Source: Merluccius polli
Lineage: Eukaryota; Chordata; Actinopteri; Gadiformes; Merlucciidae
Length of the DNA stretch: 64,000 nucleotides
Assembly: GCA_030340625.1 (NCBI GenBank)
Contig: JAOPHQ010004838.1
Location: forward strand, 398,501 to 462,500
Direction of reading: 5' to 3'
Part shown: positions 34,673 to 48,003 of the stretch, in pieces
Layout of the letters: every line of letters begins with the position of its first letter
How positions within the stretch are numbered: position 1 is the first letter of the stretch
Notes under the pieces: generated by a model
What the model was told of the DNA's origin: nothing
Seen by the model: the letters and a program-made list of their open reading frames with translations, nothing else
The model's database searches: none
Program-made: the position numbers and the translations under genes

Positions 34673-37600
34673 AAGACAACTCCACACCTACCGTCCACAA
34701 GCCAATTAAAAAGTTATGCATAATTTAGCATGTCATTTGGCGGGGGGCTCAAATTGAATACGATTTGTGGGGTGAGTTTTTGTGAGTTTCCTCGGGCAAG
34801 AAATATAATGTTACAACACAATGTCTGTAAGGTGATGCAATCTTCTGTTGCTTTTTAATCCAAAAAAGGAAAGAAAACGTTTGCGCCTAGGGAAACCGCG
34901 CATGTGGTTTGAGTCAATGACATGTGCTGATATGATGAATGCGACTCCTACCGAAAAATCCCTCTACAGAAAAATAGTGGCAAGTTTTTAAATACTGCGA
35001 TGTTAATGACAAAGTTGCAAAGTCTCACATCCCTATTGTGCAAGGCCAGCACAAAGGCAATGTTTTGCCTATGAAATGAGAAGTAACCTCGATGGGGAGA
35101 GCTATCCCTGACTATTAAAATTGTGGCCTGGGGTGAAATCTTATTACCAGAGCCTGCTAGATATTCCTGTTCACTCATGGTCTTTTTTTAGCATGCTAAA
35201 GGCAGGTAGGTAGCACATTTCCTTCATCCTTACTAAAAGACTCCTCCCTTCCTCCAATTAGATGGACAGCAGTCAACACCGCGCTGTGATGCCATAATTG
35301 CCCACTACAGCCACCGCGGGTTTGACCAACAAAAGAAAACAATTTTCTTTATAAGCCCAGAGGGGGCATACAAAAGGGAAAGGTTGACACACACACACAC
35401 ACACACACACAGGACATTAGCGGACATCTCTCCACATCCAAATCCTCTCTTATGCTGTCCTGCGACAGTTTAATTGTCACAACCTCTGCCAATCATTTTT
35501 TCCCCCTGCCGAAGCCTCCCGCTAGTTTAGTAATTCCACGATTGATGATGATTCAACGTCTGTGGAATACCAATGAAGGCTAATTTTAAGAAGATAAGCG
35601 ATTAAGGATTTAAGGTAATTGCACCACACAATGAGCGGCAAAAACACACCGGTAGACTATCACAGGGGACATTCATAGATCCTTTCTCCATTTCAGTGGG
35701 AGATCAGACGGCTAGACTCAGAAAAACACAGCTTATTTCTCCCCTACTGCCGGGGAGAAACCCCAGTGGAGGAAGCTTATTCCCCAGAGAGCAGAGGAAG
35801 CAGTAAGTCAACCCTTGATAAGCCATCATGAGCTCCACCTGCCTCAATCACTCCAGATTCACCTCTTTTATAATATTCTCCTTCGCAGGCTCAGACATTT
35901 AGCTGTGAATTTTAATGATTTACTTTGTTTCTTTTCTTCTTCTTCTTCTTTCTTCTTCTTTTTTTTTTTTTTTACAAAAATACCCTTAAAAAAGATGACG
36001 AAATACACCGGAAATGACGTCGCCTATACGTTCGCCAACACCATTCACTATGTTTGGAAAAATACATAGACTAGAATGTAAAATAAATACTTGCTATTTC
36101 TTCTTCACTTTACAATGAATGGTAAGCTACCAATTCATTAAAACCTTTTGTTAATGTAATATACACAATATATAATACACAAAACCGTCTCTCTCACGTC
36201 AGAGAGCAAACTAATCAATAAAGCTAGAAACTGACGTATGTGTCCAAATGAGATGTTCACAATTGCCTCTGGATACAATTCCAATTAATTTAAATATAGG
36301 CCTACCCTCCTCCCATCAAGGGCGGGAGTCGTGAACTTTATCTCTTCAACACCTTTCCATGTAATTCTGTAAATTAATATAACCATTAAATTAGTTAGCT
36401 AGTAGGTTACAGGTTTGTGGCCCTAAGGGGACAGAATTAGGCCTGAGTGATACGCTTTACAAAGTGCTCTGTCCTGCGGCATGCAATCCAAGATGCTGAA
36501 ACGCTGCACACTTCCTCTCCCTCTGGAGGTCTCTTCTGCGCTGCAAAGCCAAAGTTAGGCCAGTAGAGCTGTGTAGGTGGAATTATCAACACATAATTTT
36601 CGTTCAAGCCATACTATGAAAGCCGAGCCGACCAGCCAACCGACGGGTAAGCAAGCGAGCGGACTAACTACCTCACCTACGCAATCCATTGGATTCGACC
36701 AAAGGAAAAGGAAAAACACTAATGTAGTATAATCCTCCGTTCCCTCAAATATAGATCTTAGCATTGCTGAAGGCAACCAAAGCCTTTTAGATTTAATGAG
36801 CGCGATGTGTGTAGTATTATCCTAAAAAGGAAATAATGAAAGAAGAGAAATAAAAAAACAGAACAGAGAGAGATGTTAAGAGGGTCAGTTTGGGATGAGG
36901 AGGATGTACAAGTGAATCCAAAGTGATATGGTAATCTTACACAAGACACAAGATCTCTCCCCTGGAAAAAAAAAAAACAGTTCCTGGAGAAAAGTACTAC
37001 CGTCGATACCTGCAGACATCTGGGCAGCACAGTCTAAACAGCCTGCTGTATATACACGTTGACGAGTTGATGTCTGGCTATAATCAATTTAAGCAGACGG
37101 TTTCATGTGCAAAATCTGCTTATGTGGAGAAAATAGATGCTCTGCTCCAATTATTCCCCTCCTACCCTGGTTCTCTGCCCAGGACGGTATTGACTCACGC
37201 GGTCGTCATCGCTTTCTTTCACGTGTCTTTGATGTTCTCCTGTGTTATGTCTCTGAGTATATATAGGGTTTTTTTCCTGAAGGTGAACATCTTTCTTTAT
37301 TAAATATAACCCAATTTATATATTATGAAGAGCATGTATGAAACAATGTTGTCAGGGTGATTTTTTTGGTGGGAGTTAATTTGAGACAACTCAAACTAAA
37401 GGTATTTGTACTGGCCACAAATATAGCCTATAGCTTTAAGTTAGCAAGCACTGTTGTTTAAATGTTCATCAATTGCCTTTCAAGTAGCCTTGAGCAGGGG
37501 AAAAAGTGTCCAAGGTGATGCTGCTCTTTGTCCAGACAAACAACTCCAAGTAACTATCATTTTTTTTATGATTCTGTTGGCATTTTAAAATGGTGAAGGT

Positions 37601-38071
37601 CTGTTATTTAGCCTCTGTCCTTGGTTCAACTTGTGCTTAGCAAACCAAGACAGTGTGGAGGTATACATTGGAAGGAAGACACCAGAGAACCAAATCAATA
37701 GGAATCTGCAGTGTGCGTGAAAGGTCCAACCTTTGGCTAACTGTAAATGGCATTTGGTTGAAAAGCTGCAATATAATAAAATATAAAATATAGACTTTTG
37801 CTCTGGGCACAGAGTGGGACAGTATAATTGCACCAGTTTTGTCCTTTACATTTCAGCTACCATTAGCTATCATGGGTACCCGACAGATAACTGTAACTGT
37901 ATAACTCCGTATTCCCAGTAAAACTGAACTCTGGCCTCTTGCTACTGCATTTTCTGACGGTGTGCGTTTATTCACGGCCAAAATAATTACTGAATACTTT
38001 TTTTGTGAAGGCTATATAGACTATATAAAGCATGTGTCTCTTTTAGTGTAAAAACGTGTGGCGGTGGTGGA

Positions 38072-38073
38072 GT

Positions 38074-38136
<63 letters not shown>
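38072..38136. repeat. (GT)n microsatellite
   Basis: A nearly pure GT tract of about 65 bp. Its sense-strand RNA reads CA. Confidence 0.97.
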
Positions 38137-41006
38137 GGAGGGAAGGGTGTAATGCTGTGCAACATATTGTAATAATTTAAATCACTATCAATCCTTTGAG
38201 ATCAATGGAGCCATACTTTGCTGAATTTTGAACATTGATCAAGAGCACAACTGCTCTGGCGATCTTTGAAGACACAGCCAGTTGGTTGCAATAAGCCTGG
38301 GTTTGAAGTGTTACACCAAACTTATTTCTAACATCTCTGTTCAACCCTGATGAATGGGTACACGAATGATGAGATTAGATTGTACATATGATTTGTAGTC
38401 AGCTATGATGTGAGGCTAGATTGCATCAGCGCGTCCATTTAATTGGTCTCCAAGCCGACGTAAGACAGCATGTATTCTGACCGCATGCAGGTATAAATAC
38501 AGACTGGACTATTTCGTAACTGCAATCAAAGGAAATTCACACTTTTTCTGCCAACTTCAGCAGTGATTAGAAGAAAACCTTAAAAGAAAACCCCAGGTCA
38601 ACACCACTATCCATACCAAGGCCAGCACCCGGGACAGCTACCAACGAGGCCCGGACCACCGCTGTCTCTTCAGCACCAAGGCCAGAGCCCCAGCCATTAG
38701 GCTGCAAGCAGGGAGGACTTGCTATTGCTACTGGTTGTTGTCGTGGTGTGAGATGCTGCAGTAGGTAACGCCATCATCCCCTTGCCTGCTACAGAGACCC
38801 AGGATGGGAACCCGTCTCCATCCCGTCTAAAGAGATTGGATCAGAGGAGCGAGCGTGCTTCCCAGAGGGGCAAGTCAGAGGGGAAATTTACCAGATTCTC
38901 TCCTCGTGTATTTCTGACCTAGAGGCTCCCATGTACTTCAAACTAGATCAAATTTGTCTCTGTTTGTGCACAGATAAAATGGTGGGTTTGCGAACAAAAA
39001 CATTGGCGGCGGCGGCAACGGCTGGCCAGTTGAACCGTTTTGAGATGGTTGTGCTCAGCTCTCCAAAATATGATAGAAATAAATAAATGTACTGTATCTA
39101 GAGTTGATTATGTCATGTGATTTGTTGCGATCGGGTTATATTTAGCAAGTTCCCTTGTCTGGCGAGGGGCATTATTAAACAAATTAACCTCGAGTCACAA
39201 CGAGTGACTACAGCCAATCGGCTTGCGGCGCCATATTCCACCGCATTTTCACAGGCTGTCGCAACTTATTGCTTTTATTCTGAGACTCCTGCCATCTCTT
39301 TAGATGTCTCCTTACCGTCCACTTGGTTTGTCACAATACAGCCCCACCGCGTGGGACTTTTCACCTTAATTTGTCTGTTCCAGCAGTATGGAAATGAAAT
39401 CATGATTGTTTTTTTTCCCCACAGGAGAGAAAATAATATAAGTGTAAATGAATGTAGTGAGAAATATAGGAAGCGGAGAGGAGAGTGGCAAAAAGCATTG
39501 GATTAAATTAAAGAACAAAGGGGAAGGGGTGTGTGTTGTAGCTATACACCGTAGCACAAATACAGTACAGGCTGCAGAACTGTAAACATGTAAGTACTTA
39601 TGCTAATGTGGGAACAAAGATAATGAACCGTACTACAGACACATTAAAAAATGTCTGCTGGAAATTGACTCATCATCTCACTCAAGTTTCATTAAATACC
39701 ATGCAATGGTATCGAGAGGTATTTCTTAAACCATGAAATCACATGGTTGAAGCATATTCTGCGATATTTCGCTTGAATGACCTTTCGGGTAAAAAACTAG
39801 GCTTTCATAAGGCTTGCACATTTCTTCATGGCGGAACTAGTGAAGCCCAATTTTGTTTTTGTTATTTTGTCATGCATTTTCCGTTTGCAAGTCCTTCAAT
39901 ATAGAAATGAATGGCAAACAAAGACACAAAGAAGGTTGAATGCCAGACAGTGATTCTGTTTTTAAAAAGCAGTTCTACCCTCTGCCCTGTATTCACAATG
40001 ACTTTCTTTTAACAGCCACAATAACACAAAGCTTGTTATATCACATTGACTAAAAAACCATTATCATAGATTTAAATACAAAATGTGATCCTTATATAAG
40101 CCATGAAGGAGGAAGTGTTGAGGTTGTGTTTACTCGTTGTATTTCTCTGCAGTATAAATTGGGAACCACAAATCAGATGAAGAAATGTGCAATGCGCTGT
40201 TGATGTCAGACTCACCTGCATTTCTTATCCTTCAGAGCTACACTCGATCACACCTTGCTGCCTGCTAATGATCTCTGACAGATTGACAAGGCATCTCTTT
40301 GGAGAGTTCTCATAAAACTAGGCGCGAGTATTGATCAGCGCTTGCAGCTCTAAATAGTACCCAGCCAATGCATATTTTATGCGTTTCAACCGAAGGAGGA
40401 AAAACACGAAAAACAATGCAGAACAATCTAATTCCCAAGCACTTCCACATCCAAATTGAAACGTCAGTGATTGAGGGGGGGAAAAAAGGAAACAAAAGAA
40501 AACCTGGACAATGAACGGCACTGAGATATTTGACAGAAGCGTTTCCTTTGAGGCGCTGCTCTAGAAAGGGAGGGATGGATAGAAATGGGTCACTGTTATG
40601 TGACACAAGTTTAATTATTCTGAAAATTACCCTGCTCCTTGAGTACAAGGGGAAGCTTTTCATACTGTTGGACTGCGATATAAAAAAGCTCAAATCTGAC
40701 ATCTGACATGACACAAAACTATGACTACTATTCCACAATCCTAAGTTAAACAGTAAGCGTGACTTTTTTTTCCCTTTGTGGACTGAATACCGGGAATACC
40801 TGAAGCAAAGTCACTTCAAGGTGGTTCCTCAGAGAACGGGACACATTGCTATTGACTTTGTTCATTATTAATTCAGTTTCAGGCTCACAAGGGCCTCTGC
40901 ATCATCTCAGGAGGCGAAATGAGAAAATAGTATAGCCAGAGAAGTCATATTTGGGCTTTTTCTTCCTTTTGTTGATGCTTACTAGGAACAGCTAGAACTG
41001 GGAACA

Positions 41007-41255
41007 GTGTCCCTATATGTTTGCATTTCCCAAAGAAAGAAGCAAGATGGTCGTTAACTAAGGGTAGAATACAGCCTTACCAGCATTATAGCAAATACAG
41101 CACAGTCGCACCGGCTGTCGTCGTCATCGTTGTCGTCGTGTGAACTTCCCTCACACCAGCATTATAGCCAGTAGAGCACAGTCTAACCAGTATTGGTACT
41201 ACTAGAAGATGGTCCAACCAACCAGATAGCAATGTATTAGCATCTACTTTCAGCT
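41007..41255. repeat. Direct duplication, copy 1
   Basis: About 249 bp, starting GTGTCCCTATATGTTTGC and ending TAGCATCTACTTTCAGCT. It matches 42171-42422 almost throughout. It contains a short GTC/GTT run that is one unit longer than in copy 2. Confidence 0.92.
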
Positions 41256-42170
41256 ACATGCAGAATAATGACCGAGTCAGAGTGCTGTGTTGTTTTGTTC
41301 TGCAAAATAAACATGCAGAAATGCTACGGTGGGCCTTTAGCAATATAAAAACGGAATAATTTGCCATCCCCACCTAACAGTTATAATAATCATCACCAAA
41401 AAGTCATTAATATTGAAGAAAGGTGTTTCTCGGAAAAAAAAAACAGGCAACGTGTGTATCAATGCATAACAAACGGCGCTCAAACCTACATCGCTGTGTT
41501 CTCTGGTATTTCCGCGTATTCGCCAGGTGAGCCGCCGTCGGTGTATTATAAAAGACTGTGGCAACAGCCGTAGCTGCTGAAATAAATGTCTCATGCAAAG
41601 GCTCTGCGTTTACATCCGGGATTGAAGTGTTCTCGCGGCGGCATTGATTTAACAATTCATCAGGAGAACATATCGCCAGGAATCGCCGGGCAGCGGTCGC
41701 TCTGCGCAGCCTCCGGCCATAATACCCGCTGAACAGAAAAAACAAACATTAACGCAATCTCCGCACCCCACCGCGATAAGAGAAGCGCCGGGTGTTAACG
41801 ACGGGCCCGGACGGTCCGTCAACAGATCCATAAAGTGTTATTACGGGCCAGAGATAAAACAATGCCGACGGGGGCGCGCGGGCTCCCCGCTGTGAACGGC
41901 CATCGGCTTTTTTTCAGCGAAGCCCCCTGCTCCGGTGACAGGGACTAACCTTTTACACCTTAATATACCCGGAGCCATCTGATGGGCGCTGAACCCAGCC
42001 TGTATTCCCAGGTTACCGCTGTATTCCCCCCGGCCGCCTCTACCGGAGTCCCAGAGCTTCTGCATAGGATGATGGATCACACGGCGCTCCTTATAAATCC
42101 ACCCTCGCTCCCAGAGAAGAACAGAGGAGAAGTGAGGGAGAGAGCCGGTGAACCGTTATGCAGAGCAACC

Positions 42171-42422
42171 GTGTCACTATATGTTTGCGTTACCAAAGAA
42201 AGAAGCAAGATGGTCGTTTACTAAGGGTAGAATACAGCCTTACCAGCATTATAGCAAGTACAGCACAGTCGCACCGGCTGTCGTCGTCATCGTTGTCGTG
42301 TGAACTTCCCTCACACCAGCATTATCGCTAGTAGAGCACAGTCTAACCAGTAGGCCTATAGGTACTATATAGAAGATGGTCCAACCAACCAGATAGCAAT
42401 GTATTAGCATCTACTTTCAGCT
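42171..42422. repeat. Direct duplication, copy 2
   Basis: A near-identical partner of 41007-41255 with a few substitutions, one fewer GTC unit and an extra TAGGCCTATAGG segment. The spacing between starts is 1164 bp. Confidence 0.92.
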
Positions 42423-42802
42423 TTCTTATTTTCTTATTTTTGTCGTATTGTTAGTGAACCAGACCACTCCGGTACTGAGCAGCTTTGCGCTTCGTAATGT
42501 ACCCTGGGGTGTAGCTTTAAAAGACCCGGCGCAATAAAACACACACCGCAATACAGCAAAGCAGCCCCAACACGAGCTTTGATCGGTAACATGCCAATAA
42601 CCCAATGGCGGCGACCTATCGGAGTTGACCGAACCAAAGCTACATTCGGTCCCCCAACGGCAGCGCCGGAGGGTCGCGCGACCCCCCGCGCCACCGTGAA
42701 AATGGTGCGACAAGAGCACGGTGTAACCCGCGAGAGGCACTCCATCACAACGCGCGGCACAGATTAATGGCTGAAAATGTCAGGGAATAAGGTCACGCGC
42801 CA

Positions 42803-42840
42803 AGAGGCCTGCCTATGAAGAGGCCTGCCTATGAAGAGGC
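42803..42840. repeat. 16-bp tandem repeat
   Basis: AAGAGGCCTGCCTATG occurs twice head to tail, then AAGAGGC of a third copy. Confidence 0.9.
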
Positions 42841-42960
42841 GCTCCACCACGGTCCAGTGAAGAAGGGGGAGAGCAGAACGGGCTCGCTTGTCGACCCTAC
42901 GCCGCTCCCGCGGGGAGGGAGCGCGCGCGGTCACAGCGCGGTGCACATGCTACACGCGCG

Positions 42961-43319
42961 CACACGCGTACGCTTTCTCCCAAGAGATGTATACATCCAT
43001 ATGGACAAAGGCAAAGGCGATGCTCACAATTGAGAACAAACACACGTACGCACACACTCAAGAGATATACACATACACATGCATATGGCCATGGAAAAAT
43101 ACACACACACACACATACACATTCATATTATACATACACGAAGGCTTCATCACACATGGAAAATTCTATACGCCATCATCAAGTCGTAATGCGGACAACT
43201 TGTTAAAGATAAATTACCTGATATATGAAGTTGTTTTAACATCACTTGCCTTCTGTAGCACCCCCCCCCCCCCCCCATATAAATGTTGTTTTTACATTAC
43301 TTGCCTTCTGTAGCATCCT

Positions 43320-43352
<33 letters not shown>

Positions 43353-44087
43353 CCAACACACACACCCTGTGTAAATGAGAGGATATGGAGCATAAGGGCT
43401 AATATGTGTGCACAGGCTTTACAAGTGGGGTTATCAAAACGCATACTGCAGAGCTAATAAGAAAGTGTTTTGGTACTCCCGCCCGAGGAGCAATAATATT
43501 GTGTTTTACTTGGCACTAGGGGCCAAATTGGGGCCAAGGTATTGTGAGGGGAGTAGGACAGCTTTGAGGAGATGGGAACTATTGTTGGCCTGTTGAGGAG
43601 CGAGAGAGTGGAGAAAGTCAGGCTGAAGTGTCATCTCTCATGCTGATTAATATGCGCTTTCCCCTCGGTCAATGTCAGCGACGGATCTCCTCCTCTTGCC
43701 GTGCCACCTGCTTCATGTTCCTTCTTGGTACCAGCTGTCGTTCGGCAACAACCTGCTCCAATGTAACAACGTGCTTAATGGCATCTGCTGCCAGTTTACC
43801 AGCGACTACCTCAGGGGTTTGACATAGATCTCATGGACACTCCAATCAATGCCAAAAAAAGCCTCCAATTAAACGTTCAGTCCATGGATCTGGAGAGTGG
43901 AGTCTGTCATGATCACACACATGAGGAAACACTTGATGAAGGAATCGGCAAACAATGCGTCACACACACTTCTGGCGCGCCATTAGTGGACGCCTCAACA
44001 AAATAGTTTGTATTCATCATGATTTCTTATCATCATATTGAAGCAGTACTATGGATTCCTTTTGCCATACAGCTGACTATGTATTTA

Positions 44088-44128
<41 letters not shown>
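42961..44128. other. Intron, no gene
   Basis: CA-rich stretches, the direct repeat at 43222-43319 and an (AT)n tract at 44093-44129. No exon was recognised. Confidence 0.55.
43222..43319. repeat. Direct repeat separated by a C16-type run
   Basis: ACTTGCCTTCTGTAGCA and the preceding GTTGTTTT-ACAT occur before and after a C-run at 43261-43276. A (CA)n tract follows at 43322-43350. Confidence 0.8.
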
Positions 44129-44132
<4 letters not shown>

Positions 44133-44133
<1 letters not shown>

Positions 44134-44897
44134 GGTACTCTGTGTAAGAATCAGAAAATCCTTAAGTGAACTGCATCCTGCTGGAGTGTGAGCTCCAGGG
44201 TTGAGACAATAACAATCACAAACTAACGTCAGTTACAATCATAAATAAACGTTATAAATATATGATATATTACGTTATAAACAGACAATTAAAACGTTTT
44301 TTTTGCGATTATCCGCGCTGATACCGCATTAAATACAACTCAGAACTAAGAAAAACGAGCTCCGACTTGTTAAAAATGACTTGAACGGTAGTCCAACTTG
44401 TGATTACAGGTCGGAAATTCGGGTATCATTTCAGAGCTCCGGTTTGTCTACAAAAGTGTTTGTTGACGTTTTAACACGTCATTTGATGTGTAAATTATGC
44501 AATATTTATATCGTTTACAAACATCTCCTCTTCTCTCTTCTTCATATGTTTCCAAAAAAGCATACATTGCTGCTGCATATATTTTTCACAATGAGTCACA
44601 ATATGCCGAACTTCCTTCGGGCATTCATGTTTTTTTTCCCCCCCCCTCGATTTACAGCATGATGTCCAAAGTCAGAAATGTCAGAGTTGAAACTACCTCG
44701 TTCTGAGTCTTGAAGGCAGTATTAGATGCACTTCATTCCTTTTTCCCGGCAAGACCGCCCCGGTTCAAATAAAATACAAATCAGCCCACAAGCTGTTCTT
44801 CACAATGTAGAGAAAATAATTTAAGTTAAATTAAAACCTGTTCATATATTGGCAATTTAAAGTGATAAATGCATGTACAATCCTAAACATAGTCCCT
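44133..44897. mobile_element. TTAA-flanked non-autonomous TIR element
   Basis: Seen: TTAA on both sides (44129-44132 and 44898-44901). The ends AGGTACTCTGTGTAAGA and, inverted, AGGGACTATGTTTAGGA match at 13 of 17 positions. There is no transposase; the frames inside are short and unremarkable. Known: TTAA duplications mark piggyBac and Kolobok elements; I cannot separate these from the ends alone. It abuts an (AT)n tract on its left. Confidence 0.75.
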
Positions 44898-44901
44898 TTA
44901 A

Positions 44902-47900
44902 TAACCTAGTCAGATACAAAATCTGTGAAAAAACGTTACGTGATTAATATGGGTGGGAAAGCAATCTCTCATTCTCCTGTGACCAAAAAAATCTCATGTA
45001 ATTGATTTGCATGAATTAAGTTTGTGTTCTAGAGTTGCATTGGCATCTACTTGTTGAAATAAAAGAAAACACATTTCAAACTGCTAATGACACATCAGTT
45101 GTGTTAGTGCCGGAGAGGCATATCCGCTTTGATTAAATCCCAGCCTCAACCACCTGAAACAAATCAACACTTGCAGGAAGCCGCTAAGACACACAAATCA
45201 AAACAATAAATGGAGTTGGACTGAGAACAAGAAATTCTCCGGTCAATTATATCATCCTCAGTGTCATTGATAAGTGTTAATTTTAAACAACGAATTTGCA
45301 TAGTTTAAGGGTGTAAGTGCACGTGTGCATGTGCGTGCATGTGCGTGTGTGTGTGCATGCGTGCTGGATGGAGTGGAAGCAGGGTGAGGTGGGTTGGCTT
45401 GGACCCCTCTGTATAATGCTGTTATCAGTGATTCCCATCGCCCTGGCAACCGCGGTCAGAGCCCAGTGAAACTCCAGGGCCAAATATTTGACTGGAAAGA
45501 AGCACAAGCCATTTTTCCACGCGTGAGGAGAATATGTTATCTTCCCTGTCACCCAGGATTAACACGGTGTAACTGTGTGCATGGTATTGTACAACCCTCT
45601 GTCTGCTATGGCTGTCTGGGCTAAATCACTCCTAGAGCATTCCTGGACACCCACCACAATAAATACTGGGTTTTAGTTTCAGAAAAGGTGAACTTACCAT
45701 TACTGACCTTCTGCATAACGCCATTATCATTTCCTATCATCGTGTCATTCCCTCGACCACGAGGGTCGTGTCATTTCCTGCACCCCTGTCTAACAGCGAC
45801 ATGAAGTCCTCCAGCTATCGCCGGTACGTTTGACCAACATCGGGTCCAAGAATTGGTTCTGTTGATGCCAGATATAATCAGGGCCATTGCAGGCAATGCG
45901 TTCTATTTTATATGAGCCATCCTCCAGATGTTTAAATAAATCATCCTTCGAGGTAATCTAATCACTTACGTGCGTATCTGCATTTTGGCGCGGAGCCCGA
46001 CACGAAGAACTTCACCACTGTGCCAATCTGCACATTAGTCACAGTCGTGCTGTGGTTCTTTTGCATTCCCAGAGCACAAAATCATCAGACGATGACATTC
46101 AAGTCTGGTAAAATTGACCATATTTCTGACGATTCTCCGCTAACATACTACTGATGATAATTCTGCCCAGATACAGCGTGGGCCCAAGCCAAACCCGATG
46201 GCCTCCAAAGAAACAACAGGCACGTTAGAGCCTTTAAGGACAAGCATAGCTCACAGTGTTTCTTCCCCCCGTATTGACACGTCTCAAATAGACGTTTCAT
46301 TCAATAATTTTCCGTTGGCGTACGCACATTGTCTGTTGAGTCAAAAACACAGCAGCTTCCCCCCCGGTTGCCTTAAGATGCAGTGGAACAACGAGTGACA
46401 TATGTGTCACCTTTTACCTGATGTTCATTACCTTTACCTTTGTTTTGTGCAAAAAGGAATCATGTCCATGCAAGATAGGAGTTAAATGTACAATCTAGAC
46501 AGATAGATCAATACATCTATGAATACAATATACCGCATGCGATGATTCCAACACTGCCTCCTGGAGGTTGGTGAAAATAAAAAATGACATTTTCAGGACA
46601 GTAAAATACATGCGTGAGCATGGCCAAAGGCACAAACATACCACACACGATGTTCAATATTTTAAGGAACGCATTTGGGATTTTCCGGTTCTAGGTTAGT
46701 TGTTTCGATTAATCAAAAAATATAGTGCTGTGTTGTTCAGCACAAAGTAGTCTCTGGTGGAGCACAACTCTCTATCAAGAAATACATTTTGTTGAGAGAT
46801 AATAACATACACACACACACACAGAATATTACCGCATGTGGACTGCTACATCCATATGCTGTACATTTTCCCTGGCCGAGCTCAACAGATTTTTTCATTA
46901 CATCTAAAGTATTTTTGTATTATTGTATGTTTTGTTTGTTTATTTATTTATTTATTTAGCAACAGCCTCATAGCTCAGCTGGTCTCAGTTTATTGCCGTG
47001 GAGGTCAAAGTTTTGGGAATTAGAAGGCTTTAGTTTTTTCTCCAACTGCCAAAATGATGAAGGATGCCCTCCAGGCAAATAGACAAACCTATCTCGGATG
47101 ACGTGATAACAAAGTAAAAATAGGAGCTTGAGACTTGCTGAAATTGGTTTATATGGCATTAGTTATATGCCCCCCCCCCTCCCCCCGCCACAAGCACTTC
47201 AACACGCTCCCCTGCTGCGCCGCAGGAATCCCTTTCCAACTCGGGGGCGAGCGCCACTGTTTACCGGCAACATGCATCCAATTGTTTAAACGCAACAGTG
47301 GCTAGACAAGACGAAGAAGTGACTCATTTTTAATCCTACCTTGGCACGCCTCGCATGAACAGTAACGGGTTTAAAGAGCAGTTACGCTCAGCGGCGGCGT
47401 TTTTATGAAGAGCAGAGAATGCATTTCATGATGCAATCCGCAATAACGGTTTCTGTACCGCCGCTGTTTCGCCGCCTTTCATACATATCGCGTGTGCGTA
47501 AGGACGGTGCACAAAGACCCCACTGCCTGCATTTCAGATTGCGCGGGCGAGGAGTTTGTGAAATAAAGATGAGCTCTCGCGCTCTACAAAGTCATTAGGT
47601 CAGGGAGATATGGAGGATGGCGGGCGAGGCCGGGTCTCCATTTTTTTAATTTTTTTTTTATAATGAAGAGCATGTGTGTCCACAGGGAAGCGTCGCCCGC
47701 AGCAGCAGATCTCACTAGGAAAATTAAAATGAAGGCTTTGGAGTTGTGGAAGTGGCCCTCGGGTCCCATGGGGTGGGGTGGGCTGGGGTACGCCGGGCTG
47801 GGGCGGAGGTAGGGGGTAAAGCTGGCAGGGGCAACACACCTTTTATACACAAAGGTTGTTTCAGATGGCTCCCGGCTCTTTCATATCCCGGGTTCTGTCG

Positions 47901-47972
47901 CTGGGAAAGATATATATACGTCTGCTGGCCCCTCAGCAGGGGAAATCTGGGGGAAAATGGAGTTTATGTGCA

Positions 47973-48003
<31 letters not shown>

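Larger units (their letters stand above)
29506..41006. other. Intron, no gene; microsatellites and unclassified repeat
   Basis: 29.5-30.75 kb is CpG-richer and looks like a dispersed fish repeat, with a perfect hairpin at 30494-30519. Then comes AT-rich intron with C/CA tracts at 31080-31118, (CA)n at 34607-34672 and 35387-35411, and (GT)n at 38072-38136. TATAAATA at 38492 precedes about 400 bp of GC-richer DNA with no frame. No exon was recognised. Confidence 0.55.
41460..42960. promoter_or_regulatory. CpG-rich block, candidate CpG island
   Basis: CpG dinucleotides are frequent here and rare in the surrounding intron. The block has Sp1-like GC boxes, a TTATAAAT on the plus strand at 42091 and a CCAAT near 42600. 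No exon with a clear start and splice site was found on either strand. It could be a promoter of this gene, an alternative or antisense promoter, or a GC-rich repeat; copy 2 of the 250-bp duplication lies inside it. Confidence 0.35.

Noticed and set aside
41007..42422. LTR-type or TRIM retroelement reading of the 250-bp duplication
   Set aside because: No matching target duplication, no tRNA primer site after copy 1 and no polypurine tract before copy 2.
42434..42760. Minus-strand frame in the CpG block, considered as the first exon
   Set aside because: ATG-GAG-TGC-CTC is followed by polar, Arg-rich residues, not a signal peptide, and no good donor was found.
46968..47040. TAGCTCAGCTGGT resembling a tRNA or SINE A box
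   Set aside because: No acceptable B box at the right distance and no cloverleaf arms.
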